The translations under genes were made by a program, and so were the position numbers. The notes below the pieces were generated by a model. That model had not been told where the DNA came from, did not search any database, and saw only the letters and a list, made by a program, of their open reading frames with translations. Shown piece by piece: positions 43,297-54,217 of a stretch of DNA of 64,000 bases. The stretch covers positions 62,001-126,000 of the forward strand of contig NZ_SCRP01000034.1 of NCBI RefSeq assembly GCF_004298475.1, read 5' to 3'. Source of the stretch: Paraburkholderia sp. GTDB lineage: Bacteria; Pseudomonadota; Gammaproteobacteria; Burkholderiales; Burkholderiaceae. How positions within the stretch are numbered: position 1 is the stretch's first letter; each line of letters begins with the position of its first letter.

Positions 43297-43704
43297 TCAC
43301 CGGATGGGCCCGTCGGTTTCGGCAATCACGAACGAGACTGCGTAGTCGCGTTCGTCGCTGATCGTCACGCGCATCGTGATGCCGCGCTCGTCGAGCCATT
43401 GCGCGAGCGGGCCCGACGCGACCATGATCGGCTTGCCGCTCGGCTCGTTGAGGGTCTGTACGGCGCGCCAGGTCATCGGCATATGCATGCCGAGTCCGAT
43501 CGCCTTCGAGAACGCCTCTTTCGCCGAGAATCGTGTCGCCAGGTAGGCGAGCCCGCGCGCGGCCGAGCGTGCGCGGCGTGCTTCGTAGACCGCCAGTTCG
43601 TCCGGGCCGAGCACGCGCGTCGCGAAGCGCCCTTCGGTGCGCTCCATGACTGCCGCGACGCGGCTCACCTGGATGAGATCGGTGCCGATGCCGTAGATGG
43701 CCAT
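43297..43704 (-). CDS. acpS: Holo-[acyl-carrier-protein] synthase
   Basis: 135 aa, family 4'-phosphopantetheinyl transferase. Metal-binding [12 protein letters not shown] at the start and the WxxKEAxxKA-like [13 protein letters not shown] motif are clear. It transfers 4'-phosphopantetheine from CoA to AcpP, whose gene is at 56903-57142. The stop overlaps a possible nagZ start (TGATG). Confidence 0.97.
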   Translation of the reverse strand: MAIYGIGTDLIQVSRVAAVMERTEGRFATRVLGPDELAVYEARRARSAARGLAYLATRFSAKEAFSKAIGLGMHMPMTWRAVQTLNEPSGKPIMVASGPLAQWLDERGITMRVTISDERDYAVSFVIAETDGPIR

Positions 43705-43788
43705 ATGCTCCTCGTGTACTTGCAGCCGCAGCGGCCGCCAAGGCTCACGCGCGGCGCGCAGGTGAGCGCCACGGCTCGCTGCGACGAA

Positions 43789-44553
43789 TTAAGCGCGTGC
43801 GCCGAGGCGCGCCGCGACCATGATCGCCTTCATCTCGCGGACCGCATTCTCCCAGCCCGCGAAAATTGCATGCGCAACGATCGCGTGGCCGATGTTCAGC
43901 TCGTGAATGCCGTCGATCGCCGCGATCTGCTGCACGTTCGTGTAGTGCAGGCCGTGCCCTGCGTTGACCTTCAGCCCGAGGCTGATGCCGCAGTTCACGC
44001 CACGCACGACGCGCTCGTATTCGCGCTCCTGCTCGCCCGCGTCGTGCGCTTCGGCGTAGCGGCCCGTGTGCAGTTCGATCACGCTCGCGCCGCTCTCGTG
44101 GGCAGCGCGGATCTGCGTTTCGTCCGGGTCGATGAAGAGCGACACGCGCACACCCGCGTCCGCGAGCTGCCGGCACGCGGCGCTCACGGCCTCGAACTTG
44201 CCGGCCACGTCGAGGCCGCCTTCGGTCGTCAGCTCCTGGCGTTTTTCGGGCACGAGGCAGACATCCTGCGGCTTGATCTCGCACGCGATGTCGAGCATCT
44301 CGGCCGTCACGGCGCATTCGAGATTCATGCGCGTCCGCAGCAGCGGGCGCAGCGCGCGCACATCGGCGTCGAGGATGTGGCGGCGGTCCTCGCGCAAATG
44401 CAGCGTGATGACGTCCGCACCCGCGTCTTCGGCCATGAGCGCCGCGCGGATCGGATCGGGATAGACCGTGCCGCGCGCGTTGCGCAGCGTGGCGACGTGA
44501 TCGATGTTCACGCCGAGATCGATCACGTGAGGCGAAGTCAGGAAGAAGCTCAT
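43789..44553 (-). CDS. pdxJ: Pyridoxine 5'-phosphate synthase
   Basis: 254 aa TIM barrel that condenses 3-amino-2-oxopropyl phosphate with deoxyxylulose phosphate in vitamin B6 synthesis. Starts [29 protein letters not shown] and [12 protein letters not shown] are conserved active-site blocks. Its ATG overlaps the recO stop by four bases, so it is translationally coupled to recO. Confidence 0.97.
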   Translation of the reverse strand: MSFFLTSPHVIDLGVNIDHVATLRNARGTVYPDPIRAALMAEDAGADVITLHLREDRRHILDADVRALRPLLRTRMNLECAVTAEMLDIACEIKPQDVCLVPEKRQELTTEGGLDVAGKFEAVSAACRQLADAGVRVSLFIDPDETQIRAAHESGASVIELHTGRYAEAHDAGEQEREYERVVRGVNCGISLGLKVNAGHGLHYTNVQQIAAIDGIHELNIGHAIVAHAIFAGWENAVREMKAIMVAARLGARA

Positions 44554-45527
44554 AGGTTCTGCAAGTCGATCAGGATCTGGCGCGTCGCGAGCGGCGTGCC
44601 GCCAAGGTAAGTGTTCAGCAGGAAACGCATCAGCGCCTTGCTCTGCGCGACGGTCTGTGCACGATGGTAATCGTCCTGCTCCATGTCGAGCAACGTCTGC
44701 CCCGAAAGCACGGGCCACTGCGGGGGCCATTCGTCCGATGCTTCGCGCACGCCGCGCTCGGGATCGAACACGTAACGCCCATCGGCCACCACGGCCTTGC
44801 GGTTCACCGTGCGGTTCAGCGCGAGCGCATAGCCGGTCTCGCGCAGGAGCACGCGCTCGAACGAGCGCAGCACCTGCACGGGCGGTTCGTCGTGCGCGAG
44901 GCGCGTCAGCGTGACGACATAGTGGCGGAACAACTCGGGATGCGAGTCCTCGCGCGCGAGGAATTTCACGACGAGTTCGTTCACGTAGAAGCCGCAGAGC
45001 AGCGCATCGCCGGTAAGCGGCAACATGCCGCCGACCCATTCCGCGCCGGTGAGCGTGCGTACTTCGCCCTTGCCGGTCCACGAGAGCGCGAGCGGTTGAA
45101 AGGTCTGCAGCACGCCGCGCAGGGCCGAATGCGGGCGCTTCGCGCCCTTCGCCACGAGCGCGATGCGGCCGTGGTCGCGCGACAGCACGTCGATGACGAG
45201 GCTGGTTTCGCGATACGGGTAGCTATGCAGCACGAAGGCGGGCTGCTCGGCGATGCGAAAATCGGCGGATGCGCCGCGCGGCGCGCGCGGCAACGCTGCG
45301 CGGCGGGCGGGCTGGGCGGCTTCGCCTTCACCGGCTGGCGCGGAGGAAGACTGCGCCCGCGTGCGCTTGCGGCGCGGCGCGGCGGATGTGGACCGCGCGG
45401 GCGACGAAAGTGACGAAAGTGACGAGAGCGAATCGTCGTCCGCGGGCTCGAGTGACGTGGAGGCGTCGTGAGTGGTTACGGCTTCGCCGTCACTCGTATC
45501 CTCATTCATACCCTCATTCGTACCCAT
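44550..45527 (-). CDS. recO: DNA repair protein RecO, with long N-terminal extension
   Basis: 325 aa from the ATG at 45527; a GTG at 45533 and an ATG at 45509 are also possible. The first ~85 residues are a low-complexity Ser/Asp/Arg/Pro tail (including three SSL repeats) not found in E. coli RecO. The OB fold starts at about [20 protein letters not shown], followed by the helical domain. It loads RecA onto SSB-coated DNA together with RecR. The start overlaps the end of era, and the stop overlaps pdxJ. Confidence 0.93.
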   Translation of the reverse strand: MGTNEGMNEDTSDGEAVTTHDASTSLEPADDDSLSSLSSLSSPARSTSAAPRRKRTRAQSSSAPAGEGEAAQPARRAALPRAPRGASADFRIAEQPAFVLHSYPYRETSLVIDVLSRDHGRIALVAKGAKRPHSALRGVLQTFQPLALSWTGKGEVRTLTGAEWVGGMLPLTGDALLCGFYVNELVVKFLAREDSHPELFRHYVVTLTRLAHDEPPVQVLRSFERVLLRETGYALALNRTVNRKAVVADGRYVFDPERGVREASDEWPPQWPVLSGQTLLDMEQDDYHRAQTVAQSKALMRFLLNTYLGGTPLATRQILIDLQNL

Positions 45528-46419
45528 AGGCACGCAGCCCGGCTTCGTTGTCCGCCCAGCCGCTCTTCACCTTCACGAAGGTTTCCAGATAAACCGGGCC
45601 GTCGAACAGCTTTTCCATGTCGAGCCGCGCGTCGGTACTGATCTGCTTGAGCTTCGCGCCCTTCTGGCCGATCACCATCGCCTTCTGGGTGTCGCGCTCG
45701 ACGAGAATCGTCGCGAAGATGCGGCGCAGGCGCCCTTCCTGCTCGAACTTGTCGATGATCACGGTGCTCGTGTACGGCAGTTCGTCGCCGGTCCAGCGGA
45801 ACACCTTTTCGCGCAGGATTTCGCTGGCGAGGAAGCGTTCGCTGCGGTCGGTCAGGTCGTCCTCGCCGTAGATCGGCTCGCCTTCGGGCAGATACGGCTT
45901 GAGCGTGGCGAGCAGGTGCTTGATGTCGTCGGCATTCTTCGCCGATAGCGGCACGATCTCGCGGAACTCGCGCAGCTTCTGCACCTCTTCGATGAACGGA
46001 TAAAGCGTTGCCTTGTCGGTCACGCGGTCGATCTTGTTGGCGATGAGCAGCGTCGGCGCGTTCGGCGGAATCAGGTCGAGCACCTTCTGGTCGTCGGGCC
46101 CGAGCCTGCCCGCCTCGATCACGAAGAGCACGGCATCGACCGAGCTCAGCGTCGAGGTGACCGCGCGGTTCAGCGAGCGGTTCAGCGCCGTGCTGTGGCG
46201 AGTCTGGAAGCCGGGCGTGTCGACGAAGACGTACTGCGCGTCGTCGATCGTGTTGATGCCCGTGATGCGATGGCGCGTGGTCTGCGCCTTGCGCGACGTG
46301 ATGCTGATCTTCTGCCCGACGAGGGCGTTCATCAGCGTCGATTTGCCGACGTTGGGCCGGCCGACGATCGCGACCATGCCGCAGCGAAAACCGGCAGGAG
46401 TGGAAGTGGGAGCGTTCAT
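45514..46419 (-). CDS. era: GTPase Era (30S ribosome assembly)
   Basis: 301 aa. G1 [10 protein letters not shown]2 around [15 protein letters not shown]3 DTPGFQ, G4 NKID, then a C-terminal KH domain with [12 protein letters not shown]. It binds the 3' end of 16S rRNA in small-subunit assembly. Overlaps recO and follows rnc by 62 bp, the classic lepB-rnc-era-recO order. Confidence 0.97.
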   Translation of the reverse strand: MNAPTSTPAGFRCGMVAIVGRPNVGKSTLMNALVGQKISITSRKAQTTRHRITGINTIDDAQYVFVDTPGFQTRHSTALNRSLNRAVTSTLSSVDAVLFVIEAGRLGPDDQKVLDLIPPNAPTLLIANKIDRVTDKATLYPFIEEVQKLREFREIVPLSAKNADDIKHLLATLKPYLPEGEPIYGEDDLTDRSERFLASEILREKVFRWTGDELPYTSTVIIDKFEQEGRLRRIFATILVERDTQKAMVIGQKGAKLKQISTDARLDMEKLFDGPVYLETFVKVKSGWADNEAGLRAYGYE

Positions 46420-46481
46420 GATCGGACCGGGGAAGAAAACGTTGGGTGCAGCGCGTGCGCGGAGTGCGCACGGCTTTTGGA

Positions 46482-47582
46482 TCAGTGGCTGGCGTCGGCC
46501 GCGCGCGCGGGCAGCGCGGCGGGGGTGCCCGCTTCGGCAGCGGGATCGGCCTTCGCAGCGGACGTGCGGTGCAGCGTATGACCGGTCGTTGCGCTGGCCT
46601 CCGGTGTGCCGGACTTGTCGGCAGACTTCTCGCGCGCCTGAGCGGATTGAGCACCTTCGGCCTTCTCTTTCTCCGCAAGACGTTCCTGCACATGCGCCGC
46701 GCGAATCACGGCGAGCGGCGCACCTTGCGACGGCGGCGGCACGCGGTCACCGGCCTCGGCCGGCAGCGGCTGGCGCGCAGCGCGCTCACGGCGCTCCGGC
46801 GCACGCAGATCCAGTGCGCCCTGCACGCCCGTCACGCCGGGTACGACATCGAGTTCAGCCTTGGCAGCCCGCGCGCCTTTCGAGCGGCGCGGCTTCCCCA
46901 CAACCGCGGGCGCAGCCGCCATCACTTCGTCGAGCGCCTTCTTCGCGGCAGCCTGCTCGGCTGCTCGCCGGCTCGCGCCCGAGCCGGACACCTTCACGTC
47001 GAGCTTGGGCACCGTGCACTCGACCTCGAACTGCTGATTGTGCGCCGCACCATGCGTCGCGACGACCGTATATGTGGGCAGCGCGATCTTGTGGCCCTGC
47101 AGATATTCCTGCAGCAGCGTCTTCGAATCCTTGCCGAGCGTGCGCGGATCGATGTGATCGAGGATCGGGATGTAGAGGCGCTTGATGACCGTCTGGGCGG
47201 CGTCGAAGCCCGCGTCGAGGAAAATGGCGCCGAAGATCGCTTCGAGCGCGTCCGCGAGGATCGACGGGCGGCGGAAGCCGCCGCTGCGCAGTTCGCCTTC
47301 GCCGAGCCGCAGGCCGTCCGCAATATTGAGTGCCTGAGCGATTTCGTAGAGCGACTGCTGTTTGACGAGATTTGCCCGCACGCGCGAGAGATCGCCTTCG
47401 TCGAGCTTGCCAAAACGTTGGAACAATAGGGCGGCCACCGCGCAATTCAGAACCGAATCGCCGAGAAATTCGAGGCGTTCGTTATGCGTGGCACTGTGAC
47501 TGCGGTGGGTCAAAGCCTGGCGCAGTAATTCCGCATTGCGAAATTCGTAGCGCAGTCGGCTTTCCAACGGAGATTGGGGCAT
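46482..47582 (-). CDS. rnc: Ribonuclease III with long C-terminal tail
   Basis: 366 aa from the ATG at 47582. RNase III domain with signature [12 protein letters not shown] and catalytic acids, then a dsRNA-binding domain ([17 protein letters not shown]...; [20 protein letters not shown]) ending near residue 230. The last ~130 residues are an Ala/Arg/Glu-rich tail without a known fold, absent from E. coli RNase III (226 aa) but familiar in Burkholderia. Processes rRNA and structured mRNAs. Confidence 0.95.
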   Translation of the reverse strand: MPQSPLESRLRYEFRNAELLRQALTHRSHSATHNERLEFLGDSVLNCAVAALLFQRFGKLDEGDLSRVRANLVKQQSLYEIAQALNIADGLRLGEGELRSGGFRRPSILADALEAIFGAIFLDAGFDAAQTVIKRLYIPILDHIDPRTLGKDSKTLLQEYLQGHKIALPTYTVVATHGAAHNQQFEVECTVPKLDVKVSGSGASRRAAEQAAAKKALDEVMAAAPAVVGKPRRSKGARAAKAELDVVPGVTGVQGALDLRAPERRERAARQPLPAEAGDRVPPPSQGAPLAVIRAAHVQERLAEKEKAEGAQSAQAREKSADKSGTPEASATTGHTLHRTSAAKADPAAEAGTPAALPARAADASH

Positions 47583-47758
47583 GGGCAGAGTATAACGCGC
47601 CGGCACGGCCCGGCGAAAACGCCGGGTGGTCGGTGAAAAAGCGTGGTCGAGCGGAGTTACCGCGGGTTCTTCAAGTAGCGTGCGAACACATCATGCGCAT
47701 CGCGCAAGCGGATCGCCGCATCACGATGCGCATATCGGCATGCAAAGCGCGCAAGCCG

Positions 47759-48652
47759 TCACTCGAATGAACCGATACGCTTCAGATTGCTGAAGTTCAT
47801 CCAGATGAAGAACGCACGGCCGACGACGTTCGCGTCGGGCACGAAGCCCCAATAGCGGCTGTCGGCGCTGTTGTCGCGGTTATCGCCCATCATGAAGTAA
47901 TGACCCGGCGGCACCTTGCAGATAATCCCGCGGTCGTTGTACTGGCAGTTGTCGCGATACGGATAATCTTCCGCGCCGACGATGAACGGCGGCACAGCCG
48001 GGTTGTTCAGGATATTGTTCTTGCGGCCGCCGAGATCCTGGGTGAACTGCTTCGCGTAACCGATGCGCTCTTCGTCGAAGAAATCCGGCTGCGCAATCTC
48101 GGGCACGGGCTTCCCGTTCACCGTGAGCTGCTTGTCCTGATAGGAGATCACGTCGCCCGGCAGGCCGATCACGCGCTTGATGTAGTCGACCGATTCGTCC
48201 TTCGGATAGCGGAACACGACGACGTCGCCGCGCTGAAGCGGACTGCCCTGCGTGAGCTTCGTGTTGGTGATCGGCAGGCGGATGCCGTACTCGAACTTGT
48301 TCACGAGGATGAAGTCGCCCACGAGCAGCGTCGGCACCATCGAACCCGACGGAATCTTGAACGGCTCCACGATGAACGAGCGCACGAGGAACACGATCAG
48401 GATCACGGGGAAAAAGCTCGCCGTGTATTCGAGCCACCACGGCTGGCGCAACTTGTCGTTGCGCAGGTTCTGACGCGTGACGGGAGCGTTCTCATCGGCG
48501 AAGCGCTCGCCGATGCGCGCCTGCTGGCGATCGAAGTCGGCGACGGCCGCATCGGCAGCGAGGCGGCGGCGCGGCATGAAGACCAGTTTGTCTGCAACCC
48601 AGGCGATGCCCGTAAGGACCACGAGCACAAAAAGGATCAGCGCAAAATTCAT
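47759..48652 (-). CDS. lepB: Signal peptidase I
   Basis: 297 aa. An N-terminal membrane anchor, a cytoplasmic loop and a second anchor, then the periplasmic catalytic part with Ser in PSGSMVPTL and Lys in DYIKRVIGLPGD, and the late MGDNRDNSADSRYWG box. Removes signal peptides from exported proteins at the inner membrane. It starts 21 bp after lepA. Confidence 0.97.
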   Translation of the reverse strand: MNFALILFVLVVLTGIAWVADKLVFMPRRRLAADAAVADFDRQQARIGERFADENAPVTRQNLRNDKLRQPWWLEYTASFFPVILIVFLVRSFIVEPFKIPSGSMVPTLLVGDFILVNKFEYGIRLPITNTKLTQGSPLQRGDVVVFRYPKDESVDYIKRVIGLPGDVISYQDKQLTVNGKPVPEIAQPDFFDEERIGYAKQFTQDLGGRKNNILNNPAVPPFIVGAEDYPYRDNCQYNDRGIICKVPPGHYFMMGDNRDNSADSRYWGFVPDANVVGRAFFIWMNFSNLKRIGSFE

Positions 48653-48673
48653 TGAGTTATCCGTTATCCAGTC

Positions 48674-50467
48674 TTATTTGTCTTCGACGCGCAGGATCGC
48701 CAGGAAGGCCTCTTGCGGAATTTCGACCGAGCCGACCTGCTTCATCCGCTTCTTGCCTTCCTTCTGCTTTTCGAGCAGCTTCTTCTTGCGCGTGATGTCG
48801 CCGCCGTAACACTTGGCCAGCACGTTCTTGCGCAGCGCCTTGATGTTCTCGCGCGCGATGATATGCGCGCCGATCGCCGCCTGGATCGCGACGTCGTACA
48901 TCTGGCGCGGAATGATCTCGCGCATTTTCGCCGCCACTTCGCGGCCGCGGTACTGCGACTGCGAGCGGTGCACGATGATGGACAGCGCATCGACCTTGTC
49001 GCCGTTGATCAGCATGTCGACCTTGACGACATCGGACGTGCGGTACTCCTTGAACTCGTAGTCCATCGACGCATAGCCGCGCGACACCGACTTCAGGCGG
49101 TCGAAGAAGTCGAGCACGATTTCGGCCATCGGGATTTCGTACGTGAGCTGCACCTGGCGGCCGTGGTACTGCATGTTGATCTGATTACCACGCTTCTGCG
49201 TACAGAGCGTGATGACCGAACCCACGTAGTCCTGCGGCATGTACAGGTTCACGGTGACGATCGGCTCGCGGATTTCCTCGATCTTCGAGGGCTCCGGCAT
49301 CTTCGCGGGGTTCTCGACCGTCACCGTCGTGCCGTCGTGCTGCACGACCTCGTAGACCACGGTCGGCGCCGTGGTGATGAGGTCCATGTCGAATTCGCGC
49401 TCGAGACGCTCCTGCACGATCTCCATGTGCAGGAGGCCGAGGAAGCCGCAGCGGAAACCGAATCCGAGCGCCTGCGAGACTTCGGGCTCGTATTGGAGCG
49501 AAGCGTCGTTGAGCTTGAGCTTTTCGAGCGACTCGCGCAGCGCGTCGTACTGGTTCGCCTCGACCGGATACAGGCCCGCGAACACCTGCGGCTTCACTTC
49601 CTTGAAGCCCGGCAGCGGCGTGTCGGCCGGCTTGCCCGCGTGCGTGACGGTGTCGCCCACCTTGGTCGCGGCAAGTTCCTTGATGCCCGCGATGATGAAG
49701 CCCACCTGCCCCGCCGACAGCGCGTCGAGATCGCGCGACTTCGGCGAGAACACGCCGACGTGCTCGACCGGATACTGCGCGCCGGTCGCCATCAGCTTGA
49801 TCTTGTCCTTCGGACGCAGCGTGCCGTTGACGATGCGCACGAGCATCACGACGCCGACGTAGTTGTCGAACCAGGAGTCGATGATGAGCGCCTGCAACGG
49901 CGCATTGGGGTCGCCCTCGGGCGGCGGCACCTTCGCGATCAGCGCTTCGAGCACGTCTTCCACGCCGAGGCCGGTCTTCGCGCTGCAACGCGTGGCGTCG
50001 GTCGCGTCGATGCCGATCACGTCCTCGATCTCTTCGATCGCGTTCTCGGGGTTCGCGGCAGGCAGGTCGATCTTGTTGAGCACCGGCACGACCTCGACGC
50101 CGAGTTCGATCGCCGTGTAGCAGTTCGCGACGGTCTGCGCCTCGACGCCCTGGCTCGCATCGACGACGAGCAGCGCGCCCTCGCACGCGGAGAGCGAGCG
50201 GCTCACCTCGTAGGAGAAGTCGACGTGGCCCGGCGTGTCGATGAGGTTCAGGTTGTAGACCTCGCCGTTCCTCGCCTTGTACGAGAGCGCAGCGGTCTGC
50301 GCCTTGATCGTGATGCCGCGCTCGCGCTCGAGATCCATCGAGTCGAGCACCTGTGCTTCCATTTCGCGGTCGGACAGGCCGCCGCACAACTGGATAATGC
50401 GATCGGCGAGCGTCGACTTGCCATGGTCGATGTGCGCAATGATCGAGAAGTTACGAATATGATCCAT
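48674..50467 (-). CDS. lepA: Elongation factor 4 (LepA)
   Basis: 597 aa translational GTPase. [14 protein letters not shown] is the P-loop, DTPGHVDF is G3 and NKIDLPAA is G4; the C-terminal domain unique to LepA ends the protein ([24 protein letters not shown] tail with LLEKQKEGK). Influences ribosome movement and small-subunit maturation. Directly upstream of lepB, as in most proteobacteria. Confidence 0.97.
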   Translation of the reverse strand: MDHIRNFSIIAHIDHGKSTLADRIIQLCGGLSDREMEAQVLDSMDLERERGITIKAQTAALSYKARNGEVYNLNLIDTPGHVDFSYEVSRSLSACEGALLVVDASQGVEAQTVANCYTAIELGVEVVPVLNKIDLPAANPENAIEEIEDVIGIDATDATRCSAKTGLGVEDVLEALIAKVPPPEGDPNAPLQALIIDSWFDNYVGVVMLVRIVNGTLRPKDKIKLMATGAQYPVEHVGVFSPKSRDLDALSAGQVGFIIAGIKELAATKVGDTVTHAGKPADTPLPGFKEVKPQVFAGLYPVEANQYDALRESLEKLKLNDASLQYEPEVSQALGFGFRCGFLGLLHMEIVQERLEREFDMDLITTAPTVVYEVVQHDGTTVTVENPAKMPEPSKIEEIREPIVTVNLYMPQDYVGSVITLCTQKRGNQINMQYHGRQVQLTYEIPMAEIVLDFFDRLKSVSRGYASMDYEFKEYRTSDVVKVDMLINGDKVDALSIIVHRSQSQYRGREVAAKMREIIPRQMYDVAIQAAIGAHIIARENIKALRKNVLAKCYGGDITRKKKLLEKQKEGKKRMKQVGSVEIPQEAFLAILRVEDK

Positions 50468-50617
50468 TCAGTGCCGATCAAGCGAAAAAGGCGCGCCCGG
50501 ACGAAAAGCAGAGCACGCCTCGTAAACAGATGAAAAACCGGCCTATTTTAGCCGAAAAGGGGTTCGGCAGGCAGGGGCGGGGAAGAGACAGAGAAGCAAC
50601 GGAGAAGCGCCGCGCGC

Positions 50618-50881
50618 TCAAACGCCCAGCCCGAGCGCGGCGCGCACGCGCGCCTCGTCGAGATGGTAGTGGCACAACTCGACGCCATCGCCCAGGAGCA
50701 CCGGCACGAGTTCGTCGTAGAGGGCCTGGAATGCGGGGTCTGAATCGACGTCGATCACCTCGATCTGCGCGCCCGCCGCAGCGGCGAGCGGCGCGAGCGC
50801 CGCGTGCATGTCGTCGCACAGATGACACCATGCGCGGCCGTACAGCACGAGGCGCGGCGGTTTCGTGCGGGTCTGCATCAT
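50618..50881 (-). CDS. Glutaredoxin-like protein (DUF836)
   Basis: 87 aa. Thioredoxin fold with a CHLC redox pair in LYGRAWCHLCDDMH, the mark of the small glutaredoxin-like DUF836 family. Its ATG overlaps the mucD stop by four bases. Located between the sigma-E regulated protease gene and lepA. Substrate is unknown; a role in thiol stress together with the neighbouring envelope-stress genes is only a guess. Confidence 0.9.
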   Translation of the reverse strand: MMQTRTKPPRLVLYGRAWCHLCDDMHAALAPLAAAAGAQIEVIDVDSDPAFQALYDELVPVLLGDGVELCHYHLDEARVRAALGLGV

Positions 50882-52386
50882 TTCTGCCCCGGGTTGCGCG
50901 GGCGGATCGGCACGAACTGCGTGTTCTCGCCGCGCCGCACGAGCACCGCCACCATCTTCTGCGGATCGAGGCGCGCAGTCACTTCCTCGAACTGCTTCAC
51001 GCCCGTGATGTCGGTATCGCCCACGCGCAGGATGATGTCGCCTTTCTGAAGGCCGGCGCGCGCTGCCGGACCGCCGACCGATTCCACCAGCACGCCGCCC
51101 TTGATCTTGAGCTGGCTCAGTTGATCGGCGGGAACGTCCGTCACCGACAGGCCGAGCGAATTCGACGCGCGCGGCTTGGGCGCGGGCGCCTTCTTCTGGT
51201 CGCCCTTCGCGGTCTTGTCGGCCTGCATTTCGGCGATCGTGACCGGCAGTTCACGCGCCTGGCCCTTGCGCCAGATCGTGATCGTCGCCTTCGTGCCCGG
51301 CTTCGTGTCGCCGACCATGCGCGGCAGATCGGTCGCGCTATCGACCGTCTGGCCATTGAACTTCTGGATGATGTCGCCCGGCTGGATGCCGGCCTTGTCG
51401 GCCGGGCCGCCCGATTCGACGCTCGACACCAGCGCGCCCTGCGCCTTCGGCAACCCGAGCGAGTCGGCCACGTCCTTCGTCACCTCGCTGATCGCCACCG
51501 CAATGCGGCCGCGCGTGACCTTGCCGCTGCGCTCCAGCTGATCGGCGACGCGCATCGCTTCGTCGATCGGAATCGCGAACGAAATGCCCATGAACCCGCC
51601 GGTCCGGCTGTAGATCTGCGAGTTGATGCCGATGACCTCGCCCTGCATGTTGATGAGCGGACCACCCGAATTACCGGGGTTGACGGCCACGTCCGTCTGG
51701 ATGAACGGCAGATAGTCGCCCGTGTCGCGGCCCTTCGCGCTGACGATGCCCGCCGTGACGGTATTTTCCAGCCCGAACGGCGAGCCGATCGCGACGACCC
51801 ACTCGCCCACGCGCAGCTTGTTCGAATCGCCGATGGTCACGGCCGGCAGGCTGCGCGCCTCGATCTTGACGACGGCGACGTCCGTACGGTCGTCGACGCC
51901 GATCAGTTTCGCCTTGAACTCACGCTTGTCGGTGAGCGTGACGTAGATGCTGTCCGCATCGTCGACGACGTGCGCGTTCGTCATCACATAGCCGTCGGTC
52001 GACAGGATGAAGCCCGAGCCGACGCCGCTGTTCTGCTCTGCGTCGCTGCCGCTGTCGGGCGGCGACGCGTCCTGACCACCGCCCTGCCCGCCCTGGCCAC
52101 CACGAGGCGACTGGCCATGCGGGCCCTGCGGCAGCGGAATGCCGAAGAAACGGCGGAAGAATTCCGACATGTCGCCGTCGTCCGTGCCCGGCGGCAGGCC
52201 GTGCGGCGAGGCGCTCACGTGCGTCGTAGTGCGGATGTTGACGACAGATGGCCCGACCTTGTCGACCAGATCGGTGAAGTCCGGCAGATTGGCGGCGGGC
52301 GCCGCCGACGCCGCGTGCGGTGCGAGCGGCAGGCACGCTGCCACCACCGCGGCCGCGAACAATTTACGCAGCGGGAAAATCGTCAT
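50878..52386 (-). CDS. mucD: Periplasmic Do-family serine endoprotease (MucD/DegQ)
   Basis: 502 aa. Signal peptide (cleavage near residue 28), trypsin-like domain with His in TNAHVV, Asp in DDRTDVAVVK and Ser in NPGNSGGPL, then two PDZ domains. A Gly/Gln-rich loop at about residues 85-115 is an insertion. It degrades misfolded periplasmic proteins. It is the fourth gene of rpoE-rseA-mucB-mucD and closes the envelope stress circuit. Starts 20 bp after mucB. Confidence 0.95.
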   Translation of the reverse strand: MTIFPLRKLFAAAVVAACLPLAPHAASAAPAANLPDFTDLVDKVGPSVVNIRTTTHVSASPHGLPPGTDDGDMSEFFRRFFGIPLPQGPHGQSPRGGQGGQGGGQDASPPDSGSDAEQNSGVGSGFILSTDGYVMTNAHVVDDADSIYVTLTDKREFKAKLIGVDDRTDVAVVKIEARSLPAVTIGDSNKLRVGEWVVAIGSPFGLENTVTAGIVSAKGRDTGDYLPFIQTDVAVNPGNSGGPLINMQGEVIGINSQIYSRTGGFMGISFAIPIDEAMRVADQLERSGKVTRGRIAVAISEVTKDVADSLGLPKAQGALVSSVESGGPADKAGIQPGDIIQKFNGQTVDSATDLPRMVGDTKPGTKATITIWRKGQARELPVTIAEMQADKTAKGDQKKAPAPKPRASNSLGLSVTDVPADQLSQLKIKGGVLVESVGGPAARAGLQKGDIILRVGDTDITGVKQFEEVTARLDPQKMVAVLVRRGENTQFVPIRPRNPGQK

Positions 52387-52406
52387 ATCGTTGTCAGCCG
52401 AAGGAT

Positions 52407-53447
52407 TTACCTGGAAGGTTTGTATTCTATGGCAGTCGCAAACTGCTGCAACGTGCTTTGAGGCACTTCCCCAAGCAGCGTGATCCAGTAGTCGCCGCTG
52501 CGCTTCACGAGGACGTGAGTCGCGCCGTTGCTACCGGCCCCTTCCTTGCGGCTGTTGTTCTTGACCGGCTCGACGAAGATCGAGATGGCAGCCAGCCCAT
52601 CGGAGAAAACCGCCTGATCGACGGGGATGGGCGGCTCGTTCGCGTCGCGCGCGGCCATCGGGCGGCGCAGTTCGCGAATCTTGCGGAAACCGGGCACGGG
52701 CGAGCCGAATTTCCAGCCCTGTGCTTCCATGTCGACCGGTTCGAGCGGCGGATGCACCACGGTCCAGCCAGCCGTGTTGTGCATGCCGCTGACGATCGGC
52801 GCCTTGTCGAGCGGCACGCCGATGCGGATCTGCGTGAACGACAACTGTTCGAGCACCTGTCCGCTCGCCGGGTCGATCGTCTGCGCGCGCAGCAGGAGGC
52901 CGGTTTTCGTGTCGGCCCAGAACTTGTAGGCGAAGCGGTAGCCGTCCTTCGGGTCGAGTTCGATGACCTGGCTTTCGATGCCCGCGACACGGTCGGTGCC
53001 GAGCATTTTCGGGGTGTAGACGGACAGCACGTGGTCGCCGCTCGTGGCGAGCAGCGCGGGGAACGTATCCTTGTTCTGGCGCTTTTCGACTACACAGAAC
53101 TTGCGCTCGGGCACGAACGTGTAGATGTCGTCGTTATGGCGCAGGAGCTTGCGCGGCTTGCCGTCGAGACTTTCGAGCTGCTCGTACTCGCCGTCGTTCT
53201 TCGTCCCGTAGTGCGTGATACGCGACGATTGCACGAACGGGCCGCGCTGATAAACGAACGTGCCTGCGTAATTCTGCTGCTGGGCCGCCTGCTGGATGCG
53301 GTCGAGCCACTGGGCGGCGTCTTGCGGCGCGGGCTGCGCGGCGGCGTGCGCAGCCGCGGACAGTACGGTCAGCAATACGGCCGCGTAGCACAGGAATGCC
53401 GGCAGCCGCCCCCAGAATGTCGTGTTATAGCGCTGCGGTGTCGGCAT
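52407..53447 (-). CDS. mucB: Sigma-E regulatory protein MucB/RseB
   Basis: 346 aa from the ATG at 53447. Signal peptide (cleavage near AHAAAQPA), then the LolA-like domain (QNYAGTFVYQRG; HNDDIYTFVPERKFCVVEKR) and a small C-terminal domain. In the periplasm it binds RseA and protects it from DegS cleavage until off-pathway envelope components displace it. Five bases separate it from rseA. Confidence 0.94.
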   Translation of the reverse strand: MPTPQRYNTTFWGRLPAFLCYAAVLLTVLSAAAHAAAQPAPQDAAQWLDRIQQAAQQQNYAGTFVYQRGPFVQSSRITHYGTKNDGEYEQLESLDGKPRKLLRHNDDIYTFVPERKFCVVEKRQNKDTFPALLATSGDHVLSVYTPKMLGTDRVAGIESQVIELDPKDGYRFAYKFWADTKTGLLLRAQTIDPASGQVLEQLSFTQIRIGVPLDKAPIVSGMHNTAGWTVVHPPLEPVDMEAQGWKFGSPVPGFRKIRELRRPMAARDANEPPIPVDQAVFSDGLAAISIFVEPVKNNSRKEGAGSNGATHVLVKRSGDYWITLLGEVPQSTLQQFATAIEYKPSR

Positions 53448-53452
53448 CAGGC

Positions 53453-54115
53453 TTACTGGCGAGGCGTGGTGAGGGTAGCGGCCCGGATCAGCGGCATGGA
53501 ATCGGACATGACTGGCTGTTGCGCGAACTGCTGATGCGCTTCCAGATACGCGTCGAGACGCGCGTCGCGAATGATGTTGCCGTCCTGCACCGCAGCGGTC
53601 TGCACCGGCACCGCGTTCATCGCGACACGCTGCACGCCGTCGCCCGAGGACGATACCGAAGCGACCTGCGCGCCGCCGACGTTGCCCATGCCGTGCATCT
53701 GCGGCACGACGATCCACGTGAGCGTGGCGGCAGCAGCGGCAACCGCGAGCGTCGGAACGATGCGGTGACGCAGCGCGAGAATGCGTGCGGCGCCGCGCTT
53801 CGCACCATCCGTAGCACCACCCGTAGCGGGACGCGTGACCGGCAGCGCGGCGGGCGCGAGCACGTGCGGCTCCGCCTCGAAACGCGCGGCGAAGCCCGCC
53901 ATGAACGACTGGCTTGCGGCTGCGCTGAGCGCGAGATCGTCCGAGCGCAGCACATCGCCGATCAGGTGGTACGCCGACCAGCGCGCACGCCCTTCTTGAT
54001 CGAAATCAGAAAATATCCCATCTGGACGCTCGCCAGCGGTCAATTCTCCGTCAACAAAAGCAGACAGACGCTCGCCGCGCGAGCCTGGCACCGATTGCAT
54101 CGAGACCGATCCCAT
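53453..54115 (-). CDS. rseA: Anti-sigma-E factor RseA
   Basis: 220 aa from the ATG at 54115, preferred over 54127 because GGGGAG lies 5 bp ahead of it. The N-terminal cytoplasmic anti-sigma domain (GERLSAFVDGELTAGE; RARWSAYHLIGDVLRSDDLA) is followed by a single membrane helix at ~TLAVAAAAATLTWIVV and a periplasmic part that binds MucB. It holds RpoE inactive at the membrane. Confidence 0.94.
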   Translation of the reverse strand: MGSVSMQSVPGSRGERLSAFVDGELTAGERPDGIFSDFDQEGRARWSAYHLIGDVLRSDDLALSAAASQSFMAGFAARFEAEPHVLAPAALPVTRPATGGATDGAKRGAARILALRHRIVPTLAVAAAAATLTWIVVPQMHGMGNVGGAQVASVSSSGDGVQRVAMNAVPVQTAAVQDGNIIRDARLDAYLEAHQQFAQQPVMSDSMPLIRAATLTTPRQ

Positions 54116-54217
54116 GATGCTCCCCATTTCCTTTCAGACTGCCCTGTTGTGATACACGCGGTCACACCAACCCGGTGAATCGCATTCGTGCCCGGCGGGC
54201 ACTGGTTACCAGCCTGG

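Noticed and set aside
48713..50533. 606-aa rightward open frame
   Set aside because: Antisense of lepA, which has complete GTPase motifs.
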